From the NCBI GenBank assembly GCA_037951105.1, contig JBAMJV010002963.1, positions 1-64,000 on the forward strand: a stretch of DNA of 64,000 nucleotides. The letters are read 5' to 3'. The translations under genes and the position numbers were made by a program. The notes under the pieces were generated by a model, which was given only the letters and a program-made list of their open reading frames with translations, did no database searches and was not told where the DNA came from. Below are positions 49,992-58,399 of the stretch, one piece after another. Each line of letters begins with the position of its first letter. Position 1 is the first letter of the stretch. The stretch is from Echinarachnius parma (taxonomy: Eukaryota; Echinodermata; Echinoidea; Clypeasteroida; Echinarachniidae).

Positions 49992-52054
49992 GCCGATCAT
50001 CCGATCCCGATCATCCATCCGATTTCGAAGATCGATAAAATTTTGCCGATCCGATCAAACGATCCGATCATCAAGGTCAGTTACAGCACTATCTTAATTC
50101 TTTGGTGATCAATACAAGAGTTTCTACTTTCTAGTGACCATTGGCACCCAGGCCACTGCTAAGGCTGTCATGTACATGTTCATTCTTTTTCATCTCAGAC
50201 TCAGGAGCTGGTTATGATCTACTTTAAGCCCTCCGCACACTACACGACCCGACCCGATCCGACGAACCATTCAGTATCTGAACAATACTACATCCATGTA
50301 ATACGCGCGCATGGCTTTAGTTCAGATACTCAGTTGTTCGTCGGATCGGACTCGGATCGTGTAGTGTGCGGTGGGCTTTAAATTATCTTCAGAAGTGTCT
50401 TTAAATAGACAAGTAGTATGCATGTAAATCGCTAAACTGAGTATTTGGTAAGGGTGCTCTTTGTACTTCGGTGAACATATGTGGCCACCTTGCTCAACCA
50501 AATTATGCAAAATATATGATTAGGGTTGAAATATAGCATGATTTCCGAAGGTTTTTATTTCATGACAGTACAGCCCTTGATGTGACTGTCAGTTGATTTA
50601 GGTTTGGGCCCACTAGAAGTTGACAAATCTTGTTTTTACTTGCCCAACTGGGCCACAAGGCAAAAAGGTTAATTTCTAGCATTGTTATAATAAACCCATA
50701 ATTTGTCTAATATTGGAAATCATAAATACAATATAGTTTTGGCTACTTCCTGATCGAGTGTAAACCTGTGTACAGTGAACACCTACATGGGAAATAAAAA
50801 TAGTGACCATTTTGTGACAGATGAATGTGATACTATTACATAACATTGCTTTTCTCTACAGGGTATCACTTTTGGTGGCCACTAAAGGCAGGTTGGCTCC
50901 TGTAAACAGGCGACTGCTAAAAACAAGTTTGACTGCACATTCTTTGCAGATGATGACTTATATCTCAGTCATACAGTCGCTAAATACAAAGTATCCCAAG
51001 GCTATTAGCTAATCATGAATACAATGCGGTCTTACACAATGTTCAATTGTTCAGCTACAATTAATTTAGGTCAATGGCAACATCAACAAAGTTACCTCAT
51101 TTAAAGTATATAAGATTATTCCGAAAGTGACATTTGAGAATTCAATCAGACCAATATCATTGCACGATTCTTCTAAATGATGTGCGACAGTTAAAAAAAA
51201 AAAAATATCTAAGTTCAACTTCAAGCATTTTTGTCAAAATATTAAGTTTAAAATGAGTTACACTTGTCTTATTCTTAATTCTTATTATTTGGGAAATGGA
51301 ATTGTGTGAAGTCAATCCCTATGAATTTTGATGAAGATATCAAAGACACAAACACAGGAATTTTAATTCACATATATATACGAATAGACTATTTTAACTG
51401 ATCTTCAAATGAAAAAGAGAAGTTAATGTACAAATGACACATAATTTTATTTTTATTTTTAAAAGCAAATTAACGTAAACAAAACAGAAAATGAGACAAA
51501 ACAAAACATTCAATTCAAGATTGTTGACGTTGTGGAGTTGCAAATTGCAATAGCGCCCCATAGATGTAAATGATCCTAGTTTACATGTAACATGTAATTT
51601 AGACTTTAGTTTGGATGTAGCCCACGGCCACCCACGCCCGATCCGATCCCGCGCCCACGGTCACGGGCAAGGCCCGGTATAAGATTCTGCCAGTCACAGA
51701 CACTGGTCACTGGGTGACTGGCTACTGGACTAATATATCAATGTTCATTTTAAGCGGATATCCTGTAGTGGTTCCGGAGATCACTTATGCGCACAAAATG
51801 TCGCGCGAATTGTACTCTTCGTCGTTGATACACTTCCAGTGTTTGAAGAATATGCAAAATGTCTAATTCATCGAGTATTCTTAGACTTAGTCATCGGGCG
51901 TGTACCAGTATAAGTTTGGTAGCGAATGAAGTTTATTATGTAAACATTTAAACAAGAATGAAAATATAAACATCGCACAATTCATAATATTATATTAATT
52001 TAGCAATAAATGCACAGGAATAGATGAAACTTACAATTCTTTCAAGAGTGGCAT
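36177..52054 (-). CDS. PITPNA/PITPNB-like: Class I phosphatidylinositol transfer protein (whole coding span, 10 exons)
   Basis: Soluble START-like protein that moves phosphatidylinositol and phosphatidylcholine between membranes and supplies PI for phosphoinositide signalling. Ten minus-strand exons join in phase with GT-AG borders into a complete 277-residue protein (mammalian forms are 270-271). It begins [17 protein letters not shown] and keeps the family landmarks: SVAEAS and THKIYHL (T67, K69), E94 and N98, the PI head-group residues equivalent to mammalian T59, K61, E86 and N90; C103 in [22 protein letters not shown] with the Trp pair (206-207) used for membrane docking; and [11 protein letters not shown]. 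An insertion of about nine residues before THKIYHL (around residues 47-64) accounts for most of the extra length. The absence of further domains after the lipid-transfer domain and the C-terminal helix make it class I rather than RdgB type. Single-copy A versus B assignment is not meaningful in an invertebrate. Confidence 0.96.
36838..36960 (-). CDS. PITPNA/PITPNB-like: PITP coding exon 9
   Basis: Residues 220-260, [20 protein letters not shown] then [32 protein letters not shown] and the charged C-terminal helix match mammalian FHRQLFCWLDKW...TMDDIRRMEEETK. Acceptor TTTGTTGCAG, donor GAAAAG|GTAGGT. Confidence 0.97.
37563..38017. mobile_element. MITE 'CATACCTGCCAACATTTGAA' in PITP intron 8
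   Basis: Left CATACCTGCCAACATTTGAA with GTCCTTTGCGGCCGGGGTCC inside, right GACTGGTTGGCAGGCGTG. Centre is T/A-rich (TTTTATTTTTTATTTTTT). Confidence 0.72.
38745..39020. repeat. CAT-CGT-CAC-CGC trinucleotide/hexanucleotide microsatellite in PITP intron 8
   Basis: Long (CAT)n run with interspersed CGT, a unique spacer at 38834-38886, then (CATCAC/CATCGC)n and again CAT repeats. About 100 bp above the exon 8 donor. The poly-Ser reading frames in it are not coding. Confidence 0.93.
39117..39212 (-). CDS. PITPNA/PITPNB-like: PITP coding exon 8
   Basis: Residues 188-219, [20 protein letters not shown] then [12 protein letters not shown]. The MCAYKL and KFKWWGLQ blocks are nearly invariant in class I PITPs; W206-W207 match the membrane-docking Trp pair. 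Acceptor TTTCTTACAG, donor ATGAAT|GTAAGT. Confidence 0.97.
39945..40095. repeat. Repeat of the 2765 family, inverted, in PITP intron 7
   Basis: GGGCTGAGGGTGATTTTGCG at the left, TAGCCCCCTAAAATAAAAAC and ATTAATTCCTGCATT at the right; nearly identical to 63520-63678. Confidence 0.75.
40154..40231 (-). CDS. PITPNA/PITPNB-like: PITP coding exon 7
   Basis: Residues 162-187, [20 protein letters not shown] then [15 protein letters not shown] is a class I signature around the phosphorylatable Ser-166 region of mammalian PITP. Acceptor GTTTTGCAG, donor TGGAGG|GTAAGT. A repeat of the 'gggggctactttt' family starts about 60 bp past the donor. Confidence 0.95.
40610..41852. repeat. Tandem array of about 145-bp units in PITP intron 6
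   Basis: The unit GACCTTTGACCTCATGACCC-CAAAATCTAATCAGATCAT then TACATACATGTACCAAGTTT and GGTCAGAATCCGTCAATCC recurs with starts near 40910, 41060, 41208, 41354, 41496 and 41639. The array opens with ACTAGATGGATCTTCGACTG and closes with ACGGACGGACGGACAA and CTTCGTTACGGAGGCATAAA. A short, more diverged copy of the same element is at 5998-6592. Confidence 0.82.
41907..41987 (-). CDS. PITPNA/PITPNB-like: PITP coding exon 6
   Basis: Residues 135-161, [20 protein letters not shown] then NDPVSSS, matching the VYIDIAD block of the family. Acceptor TCTCTCTAG, donor TCTAGT|GTAAGT; phase 0 at both ends. The tandem 145-bp repeat array (40770-41860) ends about 50 bp beyond the donor. Confidence 0.95.
42210..42252. 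repeat. CATTCC short tandem
   Basis: CATTCCCATTCCCATTCCCA then TTCTGACCCATTCC. Confidence 0.6.
42576..42653 (-). CDS. PITPNA/PITPNB-like: PITP coding exon 5
   Basis: Residues 109-134, [20 protein letters not shown] then SGQSEN, matching the family block NEYMKEDFLIKIETWH. Acceptor TTTTTCAG, donor GAAAAC|GTAAGA; phase 0 at both ends. Confidence 0.95.
43137..43236 (-). CDS. PITPNA/PITPNB-like: PITP coding exon 4
   Basis: Completes Ser-75 and encodes residues 76-108: [20 protein letters not shown] followed by [13 protein letters not shown]. Holds E94 and N98 (head-group contacts) and C103 (the mammalian Cys-95 position). Acceptor GTCTTTCAG, donor ATAACG|GTGAGT. Confidence 0.96.
43350..43872. 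mobile_element. Repeat element with ATATCCG/CGGATAT arms in PITP intron 3
   Basis: Left AAGGGCTGAGTCC-like start with ATATCCGTCCGATATCCGAC and GGTCGGTTACCGGAT; right GGATATCGGATATATCCGAA, AACCGGTTGTCAAAATACCC and ACTACAGCCTTA. Ends suggest an AAGGCTGTAGT/…-type border resembling the AGTGCTGTAAC elements in general design. Boundaries approximate. Confidence 0.5.
43979..44368. mobile_element. Family D MITE in PITP intron 3
   Basis: GGGGACCACCAGGCAAAAAA at the left, TGATATCAAATAGATGCCCA inside, and TTTTTGGGTGGCG at the right; the terminal TACCCTTTAA has decayed. Ends about 120 bp from the exon 3 donor. Confidence 0.65.
44489..44661 (-). CDS. PITPNA/PITPNB-like: PITP coding exon 3
   Basis: Residues 18-74 plus two bases. 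[20 protein letters not shown], then the insertion-bearing loop and [13 protein letters not shown]67 and K69 are the equivalents of the PI-contacting T59/K61 of mammalian PITP alpha. Acceptor ACCGTCCAG, donor GAATC|GTAAGT. The 5' half of this exon and adjoining intron is duplicated about 197 bp upstream (see 44781-44965). Confidence 0.96.
44781..44965 (-). pseudogene. Tandem partial duplicate of PITP exon 3
   Basis: Intron 2 holds a second copy of the acceptor and the first 24 or so codons of exon 3, plus about 100 bp of the adjoining intron, 197 bp from the original. Its acceptor (CACCTTCCAG) is intact and it reads [20 protein letters not shown] then DGVE in frame, with one Ala-to-Gly change, before running into copied intron sequence. 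There is no donor at the matching place, so it looks like a pseudoexon; splicing into it would add a premature stop. Confidence 0.88.
44985..45180. repeat. Repeat 'GGGCAAGTAAA' in PITP intron 2
   Basis: TATTCGGGCAAGTCAAATCA, ACTTGCCCAAACAGAC, ATCGGGCAAGCAAACTAGAC and ATTTTACTTGCCCGACATC; same family as 20875-21175, opposite order. Confidence 0.6.
45841..46016. mobile_element. MITE 'GGGGCTATCTACAAAGTATG' with C tracts
   Basis: Opposite-orientation copy of 11696-11856: GGGCCATCTACAAAGTTTGT at the left, TACTTTGTAGATAGCCCC at the right, and C runs of about 28 and 17 where the other copy has G runs. Confidence 0.72.
46328..46647. mobile_element. Family A MITE in PITP intron 2
   Basis: GGGGGGTGTTTCACACAGAT to TTTGTGAAACACCCCC, about 320 bp; centre aligned but in opposite orientation relative to the other copies. 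Confidence 0.82.
47425..47455 (-). CDS. PITPNA/PITPNB-like: PITP coding exon 2
   Basis: A 31-base micro-exon encoding the end of codon 7 and [10 protein letters not shown], the first beta strand of the fold. Acceptor TCTCTACAG, donor GAGGAG|GTAAGT, phase 0 at its 3' end. It is 4.6 kb from exon 1, across an intron that holds two nested transposons. Confidence 0.94.
47644..50094. mobile_element. Palindromic 'AGTGCTGTAAC' element, split by a nested insertion
   Basis: Ends AGTGCTGTAACCGATCATC and its partner GTCAGTTACAGCACT, with GATCGGATCGG-rich subterminal zones, a poly-A/poly-T block in each arm, and a central inverted repeat around CACATGGGACTAAGCTC. The same element is intact at 27240-27960. 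Here the two halves are 47644-47938 and 49672-50094. Confidence 0.82.
47939..49671. mobile_element. 1.73-kb non-autonomous transposon with eight internal GTGACGTACGGGAC motifs
   Basis: Begins GGGCAGGTCCAAGCTA and ends with its exact reverse complement (16-bp TIRs). It interrupts a palindromic element whose empty site can be read from the copy at 27240-27960 (CTCTCCTTTTACAAAATTA), proving insertion. The target duplication is short (2 to 4 bp around TT). Inside, the motif GTGACGTACGGGAC occurs forward at 48117, 48450 and 48470, and reversed at 48282, 49254, 49465, 49634 and, one base short, 49270. No transposase-sized open frame is present. Superfamily not recognised. Confidence 0.85.
50227..50378. 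mobile_element. Palindromic MITE with CACACTACACGA arms
   Basis: Left arm AGCCCTCCGCACACTACACG then ACCCGACCCGATCCGACGAA; right arm mirrors it and ends GTAGTGTGCGGTGGGCT. Shares the CCCGATCCGAC core with 4319-4539, although the outer ends differ. Confidence 0.72.
50400..52030. other. PITP intron 1, 5' part, no gene seen
   Basis: AT-rich, with one 'TGTAAACAGGCGACTG'-type repeat fragment at 50847-50940 and a short GC-rich patch (CCGATCCGATCCCGCGCCCA, about 51640). No exon recognised. Confidence 0.45.
52035..52054 (-). CDS. PITPNA/PITPNB-like: PITP coding exon 1 (start codon)
   Basis: Twenty coding bases: MPLLKE plus two bases of the Phe-7 codon, then donor AATT|GTAAGT. It joins exon 2 to give [17 protein letters not shown], close to the mammalian start MVLLKEYRV with the same intron position. 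The 5' UTR must lie just above 52054. Confidence 0.93.
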
Positions 52055-52330
52055 CGTACCGGTATCAGCTACCGCTGTTTCAACACATGGAAGATATGTA
52101 TGATATGCTGAGTTTTACGATATCCTCCTAATCGAGGAAACATAGCCTTATAACAGGTCAAATCTGTTTTTAATTTATTTTTGTTTGTGGGAGGGGTCTC
52201 TCGCCAGTCTCTTGACGGTATAGTTGTTTTGCTATGATTTGTCCCTGGCCCCATTAATCACTTTGAATCGGCCGTGTGTACGACTGATACTTCACAATTG
52301 CGTGAAGGGGGGGGGGGGGGGGGGGTAATT
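52055..52330 (-). promoter_or_regulatory. Likely PITP 5' UTR and promoter region
   Basis: The region directly above the PITP start codon must hold the 5' UTR and transcription start unless an upstream exon exists. There is no clear TATA box. A run of 17 G lies at about 52309-52325. The call rests on position only. Confidence 0.3.
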
Positions 52331-52950
52331 TTCCCGGGGAAATGAAAATATGTTATAATTCACATACTGTACATAATTATTATTTTCAAGACATTCGCGA
52401 GATGAGAAATATATATTTTTGGTCAGTTTCTCCCTGTTTTAAATGATTTTTACAAACAAGCTACACAAACCTGAATGATGAGAAGTCAACTTACCAAGTT
52501 AAAGGGATGCCTGTAAAGTGTCTAACTCCACGAAAAATTACTTGGAGCTTCCTCGTTTCTCCAGTCTACCCCGAGTCTACCGTGTTGTTTAGCTTATGGT
52601 ATAAAGAGAAGAATAGAATAGGGTTAGATTTTTTCAAATGCCCCTTTAGTATGACGATATCTATCATCCAGCTCAAAAGCGTTAATTAACGGTCATAAAC
52701 GTCCGTTGTAAAATCTGACGCATATTTTCGCTTTTTTAACCAGGAAAGCAGTGTTCTTTTTCAATGAAACTTTCACACATCACTCGGACATAATTATCTT
52801 ACAATCTCAAATGTCATTTTGGGCAATATCTGACACTTTACAGGTGCACCTGTAATGATTTCTCATTCTTCGGGTTTGTATCAGATTTATAATAGCTAAT
52901 TCTGACCATCAGGAACATTGAAGAGGGTTTGGAACGAACGACCGACAGAT

Positions 52951-53098
52951 TAGTCCAGATTGGACTGTGGGGAATTTATTTTATCCCTGTTCGCTCTTGC
53001 CCGCTAGTTGGCTGCTCACCCCAACTCGGGGTAGCAGCCATCTAGCGGGCAAGAGCGAACAGGGATAAAATAAATTCCCCCCAGTCCAATCTGGACTA
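52951..53098. mobile_element. 148-bp near-perfect hairpin MITE with 9-bp target duplication
   Basis: Starts TAGTCCAGATTGGACTG, ends with the complement, and is almost wholly self-complementary (arms of about 65-70 bp; GGCAAGAGCGAACAGGGATA is part of one arm; short loop near CAACTCGGGG). CCGACAGAT is repeated directly at 52942-52950 and 53099-53107. A 9-bp duplication with long inverted repeats is typical of Mutator-like (MULE) MITEs. Confidence 0.85.
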
Positions 53099-53986
53099 CC
53101 GACAGATGGGCTCCTATATAGCTCAGTCGGTTCAGGGGGCAAATATCCCTTTGCCCCCGTGTATTTTTTTTTATTGTTTGTACAGGCATAGCTCACGGTG
53201 GTCGGACTTATTGGGGACACACTTAGTGAGGGACACGCCTTTTTCTTCTCTTTTTTTTTAAATTCCGCATACTGCAAACAAACTCTAGTACAAGCATTGA
53301 CAAGTGGGATATACTGTTGCAGGCACATGGTGGTTACCATTGGGGGGGGGGGGGGGGGGGGGGGGTCACTCTCCCACCCGTGTCATCAACCTCTGAAATG
53401 GACCCCTAACGTCGAAAACTTGTGCACCTGAAAAGGTACCCTTTTTATGGGGTTTTTCTAAAGAGTGGTGAAAACCACCCCTTTTAACCCTAAGAAGGCC
53501 GGGGGGGCCATAATGCCCCCCCCCCCCCCCCCCCCCTCTCCGCAATTGTTGTTATTGCTTCAAAACGCGGTAAGTGACGCGCCGCTGCTTGGTGACTTTT
53601 CTTTTGGGTCTTGGGCATATTTAAAAAAAAAATTCGAAAATCGGACCGACCGTTACGAAGTCACGTGACCTTTTGTCTATGCATGTCAGCCCGAAAATCG
53701 CTCAATTTCGTGATTTGTGTACAAAACATATGGAAATATCAGTTTTCGTACAAGGAGGTATATCATTGGTTATTTGGTCTTGTTTACATTTTATATGTTT
53801 GTTTTGGGGTTCAAAATAGTTGAATTATAGTTAGAAATAAAATAAACAACAACAACAATAAAATACATAAGTTTAAAAAAAAAATAAAAATACATAAGAA
53901 ATTATAAAAACAATAGAAAACATAAGGAAGAACCTGGCTCTTCCAACAAAAAATTTCTTCAAATAGCCCGGCCTTTTTAGGGTTAA

Positions 53987-54286
53987 AGGGATCTAGTATT
54001 TGTTGACATGTGCAAAAAGTGAGGAGTGGTTGATACAATGTATATTGTTGTTATCTGATATGTCCACTGGGTGTTGTGTGAACATTTCACGTTAAATGGA
54101 CTTTTTATGGCTGAGTAATGAGCAAAAATGCAAAGTGACATTCACTAACTCATTGCACTCACTTTGTACACGGTTCTGACGATCCATTGGATAATTTGAC
54201 ATCTGAACACTTCAATCGTAAATATCTTTTTAACGAAAGGAACAATTGGATTTTGAGGATTTGGTCAATGTTACTATAAAGTCCCT
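53987..54286. mobile_element. Family C MITE (TTAA-flanked, AGGGATCTAGTA ends)
   Basis: Starts AGGGATCTAGTATTTG just after TTAA (53983-53986) and ends TACTATAAAGTCCCT before TTAA. The same family occurs at 54736-55124 and 31771-32143, with truncated copies at 18333-18505, 21400-21617 and 57226-57480. TTAA targets suggest a piggyBac- or Kolobok-type source. Confidence 0.75.
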
Positions 54287-54290
54287 TTAA

Positions 54291-55141
54291 AGGGATAGTT
54301 GAGTGTTGGTATAGGGGGGCACTTCACAAAATATTGTTTGTGAGATAATGAAAAACTGACTGTCAAATTTGAAATAACATACAATTTTAATGACAGAATA
54401 AACTTTATTTGAACAAAATCGGTTCAGAAACGGCTGAAATATCCATAAACAATTATTTGTATCAAAAATTCTTCTTCAAATCTGAATAGGTTTCGAAAAG
54501 TTGTTGATGATAATCTATACAAACATTAAATGCACAACATTTGTATGAAAAATGGCTACTAAACCAATTATTTTTTAGAGAGCGCCCTCTTGAGTTGTAA
54601 CGGCTCTTTTTTGAATGATAACAGGGGTTTTACTTTCGTCGATTGTAATTGTGTATACTTTTCGAGCATGGTGAAGTTATAACTATTATGTTTGTACCGT
54701 AATGGTGCAGGTTTTGGTTACTAAAGTTAAGTTAAAGGGATCTAGTAACTTTGTTGAGATGTGCAAAAACTGATGAATGGTTGATGCAATGTATACTGTT
54801 GTTATCTCATATGTCCTCAGGGTATTGTGTGAAAATTTCAGGTCAAATGGACAATGTATGGCCAAGTAATGAGCGAAAATGCAAAGTGATATTGGGTGAT
54901 ATTCACCAACTCACTGCATTCACTTTGTACAGGGAATGAAATCTCGCCCGGAGATTTTCTTATCTAAATACTTCAATCATACATATCTTTGTAATGAAAG
55001 GGAAATTTGAAAAACCGAAAGCTGTCCCATGATTTTATTGTTAATACGAATACAACAAGGTATAAAGGAACCGCTAGAATTACAATTTTATTTTTGAGGA
55101 TTTGGACAATGTTACTAAGTCCCTTTAAGTTAACTATCCCT
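54291..55141. mobile_element. Family B MITE interrupted by a nested family C MITE
   Basis: Left end AGGGATAGTTGAGTGTTGG after TTAA; right end AACTATCCCT before TTAA (55142-55145). Within it, TTAA at 54732-54735 and 55125-55128 flank a full family C element. Family B is about 540 bp when intact. Confidence 0.75.
54736..55124. mobile_element. Family C MITE nested in family B
   Basis: AGGGATCTAGTAACTTTG to GTTACTAAGTCCCT with TTAA duplicated at both borders, inserted near the right end of a family B element. Gives the relative age: C moved after B at this site. Confidence 0.75.
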
Positions 55142-55149
55142 TTAAGGAA

Positions 55150-56435
55150 AACGTCGACGACGCCGTATAGTTGAAAATTATACCCTTTCGACGAGTTTTT
55201 TTGGACGCGGGTGCGTATAGCCAGTCATGTTGGGAGTGAACCCCCCTTCGGGGGTGGTTATAGGGTGTGTGCGCCTAATTTTGGTGCCCGAGGTGGGCCC
55301 GGGTGAAATATATATACGCCGGTATACCTAATGTTTGTTCTTATTTGTAAAAAAGATTATATTCCTATGTTTTTAATTGTTTGTCAATGTATGAGGGGAG
55401 CGTGCCTCCCGTGCCATACCTGGCGCTACACCACTGGCTACACCACTGTGGGCTTATTATTTAATATTGGCACATACCGTATAATTGACCCCTCCCCCGT
55501 TTTCCACCGTGGTATGATAAATAAAGATACTTGTGATAAAGACTATTTTTTCACGCTAAGGAGGTTTGCTCAGTAATTTTATCAATGACGGTATTTTATG
55601 GGTGTATATATTCTATCGATATATCGAATATGATGGTGGTATTTTTTGAAGTCATTTGTAAAACTCCCATATCCCATGGTATTCTGTACTAGCATGTTTG
55701 TTTGTTTTTTGTTAATTGCACTTTCGAAGTCAAGAAACAAATAGGCCTACTGCAAAAAAATAAGAGTGAAACGGGAAATTGACTTAATTGCAGAATATTT
55801 TTAAGCAATATCGTTATGATTTGCTTATTCATGCATGATTTTATAAATAATATTCTACCTCATAGATTTATTGATTACTTTTATTGATCATCCGTATGAA
55901 ACGCGAAATAAAAATAAATGTAATATTTATAAGCGTTATCAAATTAAAACAAACGTTGGAAAACAATCTATCACATATTCAGGGCCACTACCGATGACTT
56001 TTTGAGGGAAAATTATAGACGGAAACGCTTTTGACAAGCACTAAAACAGAATATTTGCAGCGAGTATATTTAAATAAATATACATTTATTTATTTATCAA
56101 TAACTTATTAATTATTATTATTAACATTTTATATACATGTATGAATATATTAGGATCTGTTTTTAATTGATACAAATTCCAATGTGTATAGTGTAAATAC
56201 GTTAGTTCAGCTGACATGTATTTTGTTTGTGCAATTCATAAATTAGTTCGGGCATGGCCTACTTACTATCCATGGTTCGGGCCCCTCGATTCTGAACACT
56301 GCTATTTTGTTAGCCCCTTTTGTCAATTCTTTCTATTGTATTGTTGTAAATATTGACTGATTATTATTGACAATTTCATTTCATATCATTTCATTTCATT
56401 TCATTGTTGGAAAACTATTATTATTATTATTATTT

Positions 56436-56466
<31 letters not shown>

Positions 56467-56600
56467 CATCATCATCATCATCATTATTCGGCATTTCATT
56501 CAATACTCGAGTACTTGACGCATTGTTGTTGCATTAAAATAAAAAATAAAATATATATTTAAAAAAAGTACCCCTGGCTAGCATTCTCAAGTTGCCGCGG
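55150..56600. other. Intergenic, no gene seen
   Basis: Starts with a CG-rich patch (AACGTCGACGACGCCGTATA) and then becomes AT-rich; apart from the ATT microsatellite no feature is recognised. Confidence 0.45.
56413..56486. repeat. (ATT)n/(ATC)n microsatellite
   Basis: Runs of TTA/ATT, one interruption (TTTGTA), then ATC units. Confidence 0.93.
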
Positions 56601-56601
56601 C

Positions 56602-57140
56602 AGTAACAGTTGAGTTTGGGTATAGAGGGCGCTACACAAAATCATTTTGTTGTGAGATAATGAAAACTGAGTGTCAAATTTGAAAGAGCATGTTTTACCA
56701 TTGTCATGACAGAATAAACTTTATTTGATCAAAATCTGTTCAGAAATGGCTGAAAATGCCTGAAATATCCATAAACATAACCATTTGTATTAATTGTGTA
56801 TGGGCCCCACAATTATTATTCGATAATTTTGAACCAGCCGTTACAATTTGTTTTTTAATGCTTCCTCTTTTCAAAAATTTACAAAAGAGGTATTTCAACA
56901 AATCATCACATGCACAATATTTTATTTCTGATTGTTAAAACCAATAAGTTATTAGAGAGCGCCCTCTTGAGTTTTGACGGCTCTTTTAAAAAAAATGATA
57001 ACAGGCTTTTTACTTAGCCATTTGTAATTTTGTATTCATTTCTGAGCATGGTGTAATGTAATGGTGCAGGTTTTGGTAACTAAAATTCAGTTTGACCAAA
57101 ACTGTACTCTCTTTACCAAAACTCAACTATCCATTTAATT
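56602..57140. mobile_element. Family B MITE, degraded left end
   Basis: Same family as 59592-60154: GGTATAGAGGGCGCTACACA near the left and ACCAAAACTCAACTATCC at the right, with inner AGAGCGCCCTCTTGAG. Left terminus has mutated (CAGTAACAGTTGAG). Confidence 0.7.
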
Positions 57141-57225
57141 TATAGTCCCCGTAGGTCAGTCATAGACCGTCTCTGCCCTCGACTTCGGGAAGCCACCAGT
57201 GGCTTCATTACATAAAATGTTCAAA

Positions 57226-57480
57226 GGATCTAGTAACATATTGTCCAAATCCACAAAATTTAGTAAGTAGAAAAAACTACTAGAGTTCCAAGTAATACTT
57301 AGTCTTAGAACTCTAGTGGTCTCTCATGCCTTGTATTTGTATTACCTGGTTATAGAAGCATGATGGAACAGATTTTTTTTTTTTAATTATTCTTTTTGTT
57401 GTAAAGATATTTACGATTGAAGTGTTCTGATTTTTAATTATCCACTGGAAAGTAATAACAGTGTACAAAGTGTACAAAGC
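57226..57480. mobile_element. Family C MITE fragment
   Basis: AAGGATCTAGTAACATATTG then CAAATCCACAAAATT and ACTCTAGTGGTCTCTCATGCC, followed by GTTGTAAAGATATTTACG, matching one arm of family C. The other arm is missing. Confidence 0.55.
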
Positions 57481-57654
57481 ATGATGAGCACTGGGTTCGT
57501 TGCTTCACTCCCTCGCTGAAGATGGTCGAAATGACGTAGCGCACCCCACCCCCTCACAATGCGAGAGGAAATCGTAAAATGCACACAAAAAGTACCCCCA
57601 CCCCAAGGCTCAAACAACTCCTTTATATGTACTCTTTCATAACAAAGGATTATT

Positions 57655-57732
57655 TCCAGATTTCATCTTGAAAACAATATTTATATGGTATAACTTATTG
57701 TTTTCAAGATGAAATCTGGAAAATAATAGGTA
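57655..57732. repeat. 30-bp-arm hairpin
   Basis: CCAGATTTCATCTTGAAAAC at 57657-57676 is mirrored by GTTTTCAAGATGAAATCTGG at about 57700-57720 with a 23-base AT-rich loop; about 30 bp in each arm. Confidence 0.75.
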
Positions 57733-58399
57733 TATTATAATGTGCAAATATCATTTGCAATCGGTTGACTGAGAACAAATCAAAGACTATGAAGTGAACA
57801 CATTTCAAAATTCGCAAATCGAGAAATTTAAAATTCCTTGTTTTACAATCACTATTTTATTTTATTTTTATTTGAACATATTTCTACAGGATGACATGGT
57901 CTGTATACACATTTATTCAACTTATTGAGCCCTTTAAGAATCACAATGGCCGGAATTCCATTCACTATTGTTCCAAAAACCATAATAAATGCATTCAACC
58001 AAAAAAGTATGCGCTGTTTCATACCCATGCATGGTCATGCATAAGTTATTGTGATTTTTTAATCAGGTCTTTTATCTGTGCTCAGTCAGCCATGAAGTAA
58101 AATTAGTTATTTTAGGCCTATTTGGCAAACAATTTGTTATTAATGTTAAAAATCTCATACTGTAATTGCAGTATAGGCTACTGTATACGTATATATATTG
58201 TTTGTAAAGGCACATTAAAATTACAACCTTTTTGTGAATTGCAAGTCAAAATAGGTGGACCTTTTCTGAATTGGGGGTTGGGGAGTGCGTACGCACCCAA
58301 CGCACCCCCCCCCCCCCCCCCCCCCCCCCCCCCACCCCCTGGATACGGGCCTGCAGCATACTAATTTTATGCAGGAAAAAAAAAAAAAAAAATGAAAGC

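Noticed and set aside
49806-50108. Open frame with a long poly-Phe run
   Set aside because: Translation of a T homopolymer in the AGTGCTGTAAC element.
53107-53135. TATAGCTCAGTCGGTTC as a second tRNA
   Set aside because: Only an A-box-like fragment; no B box or stems follow.
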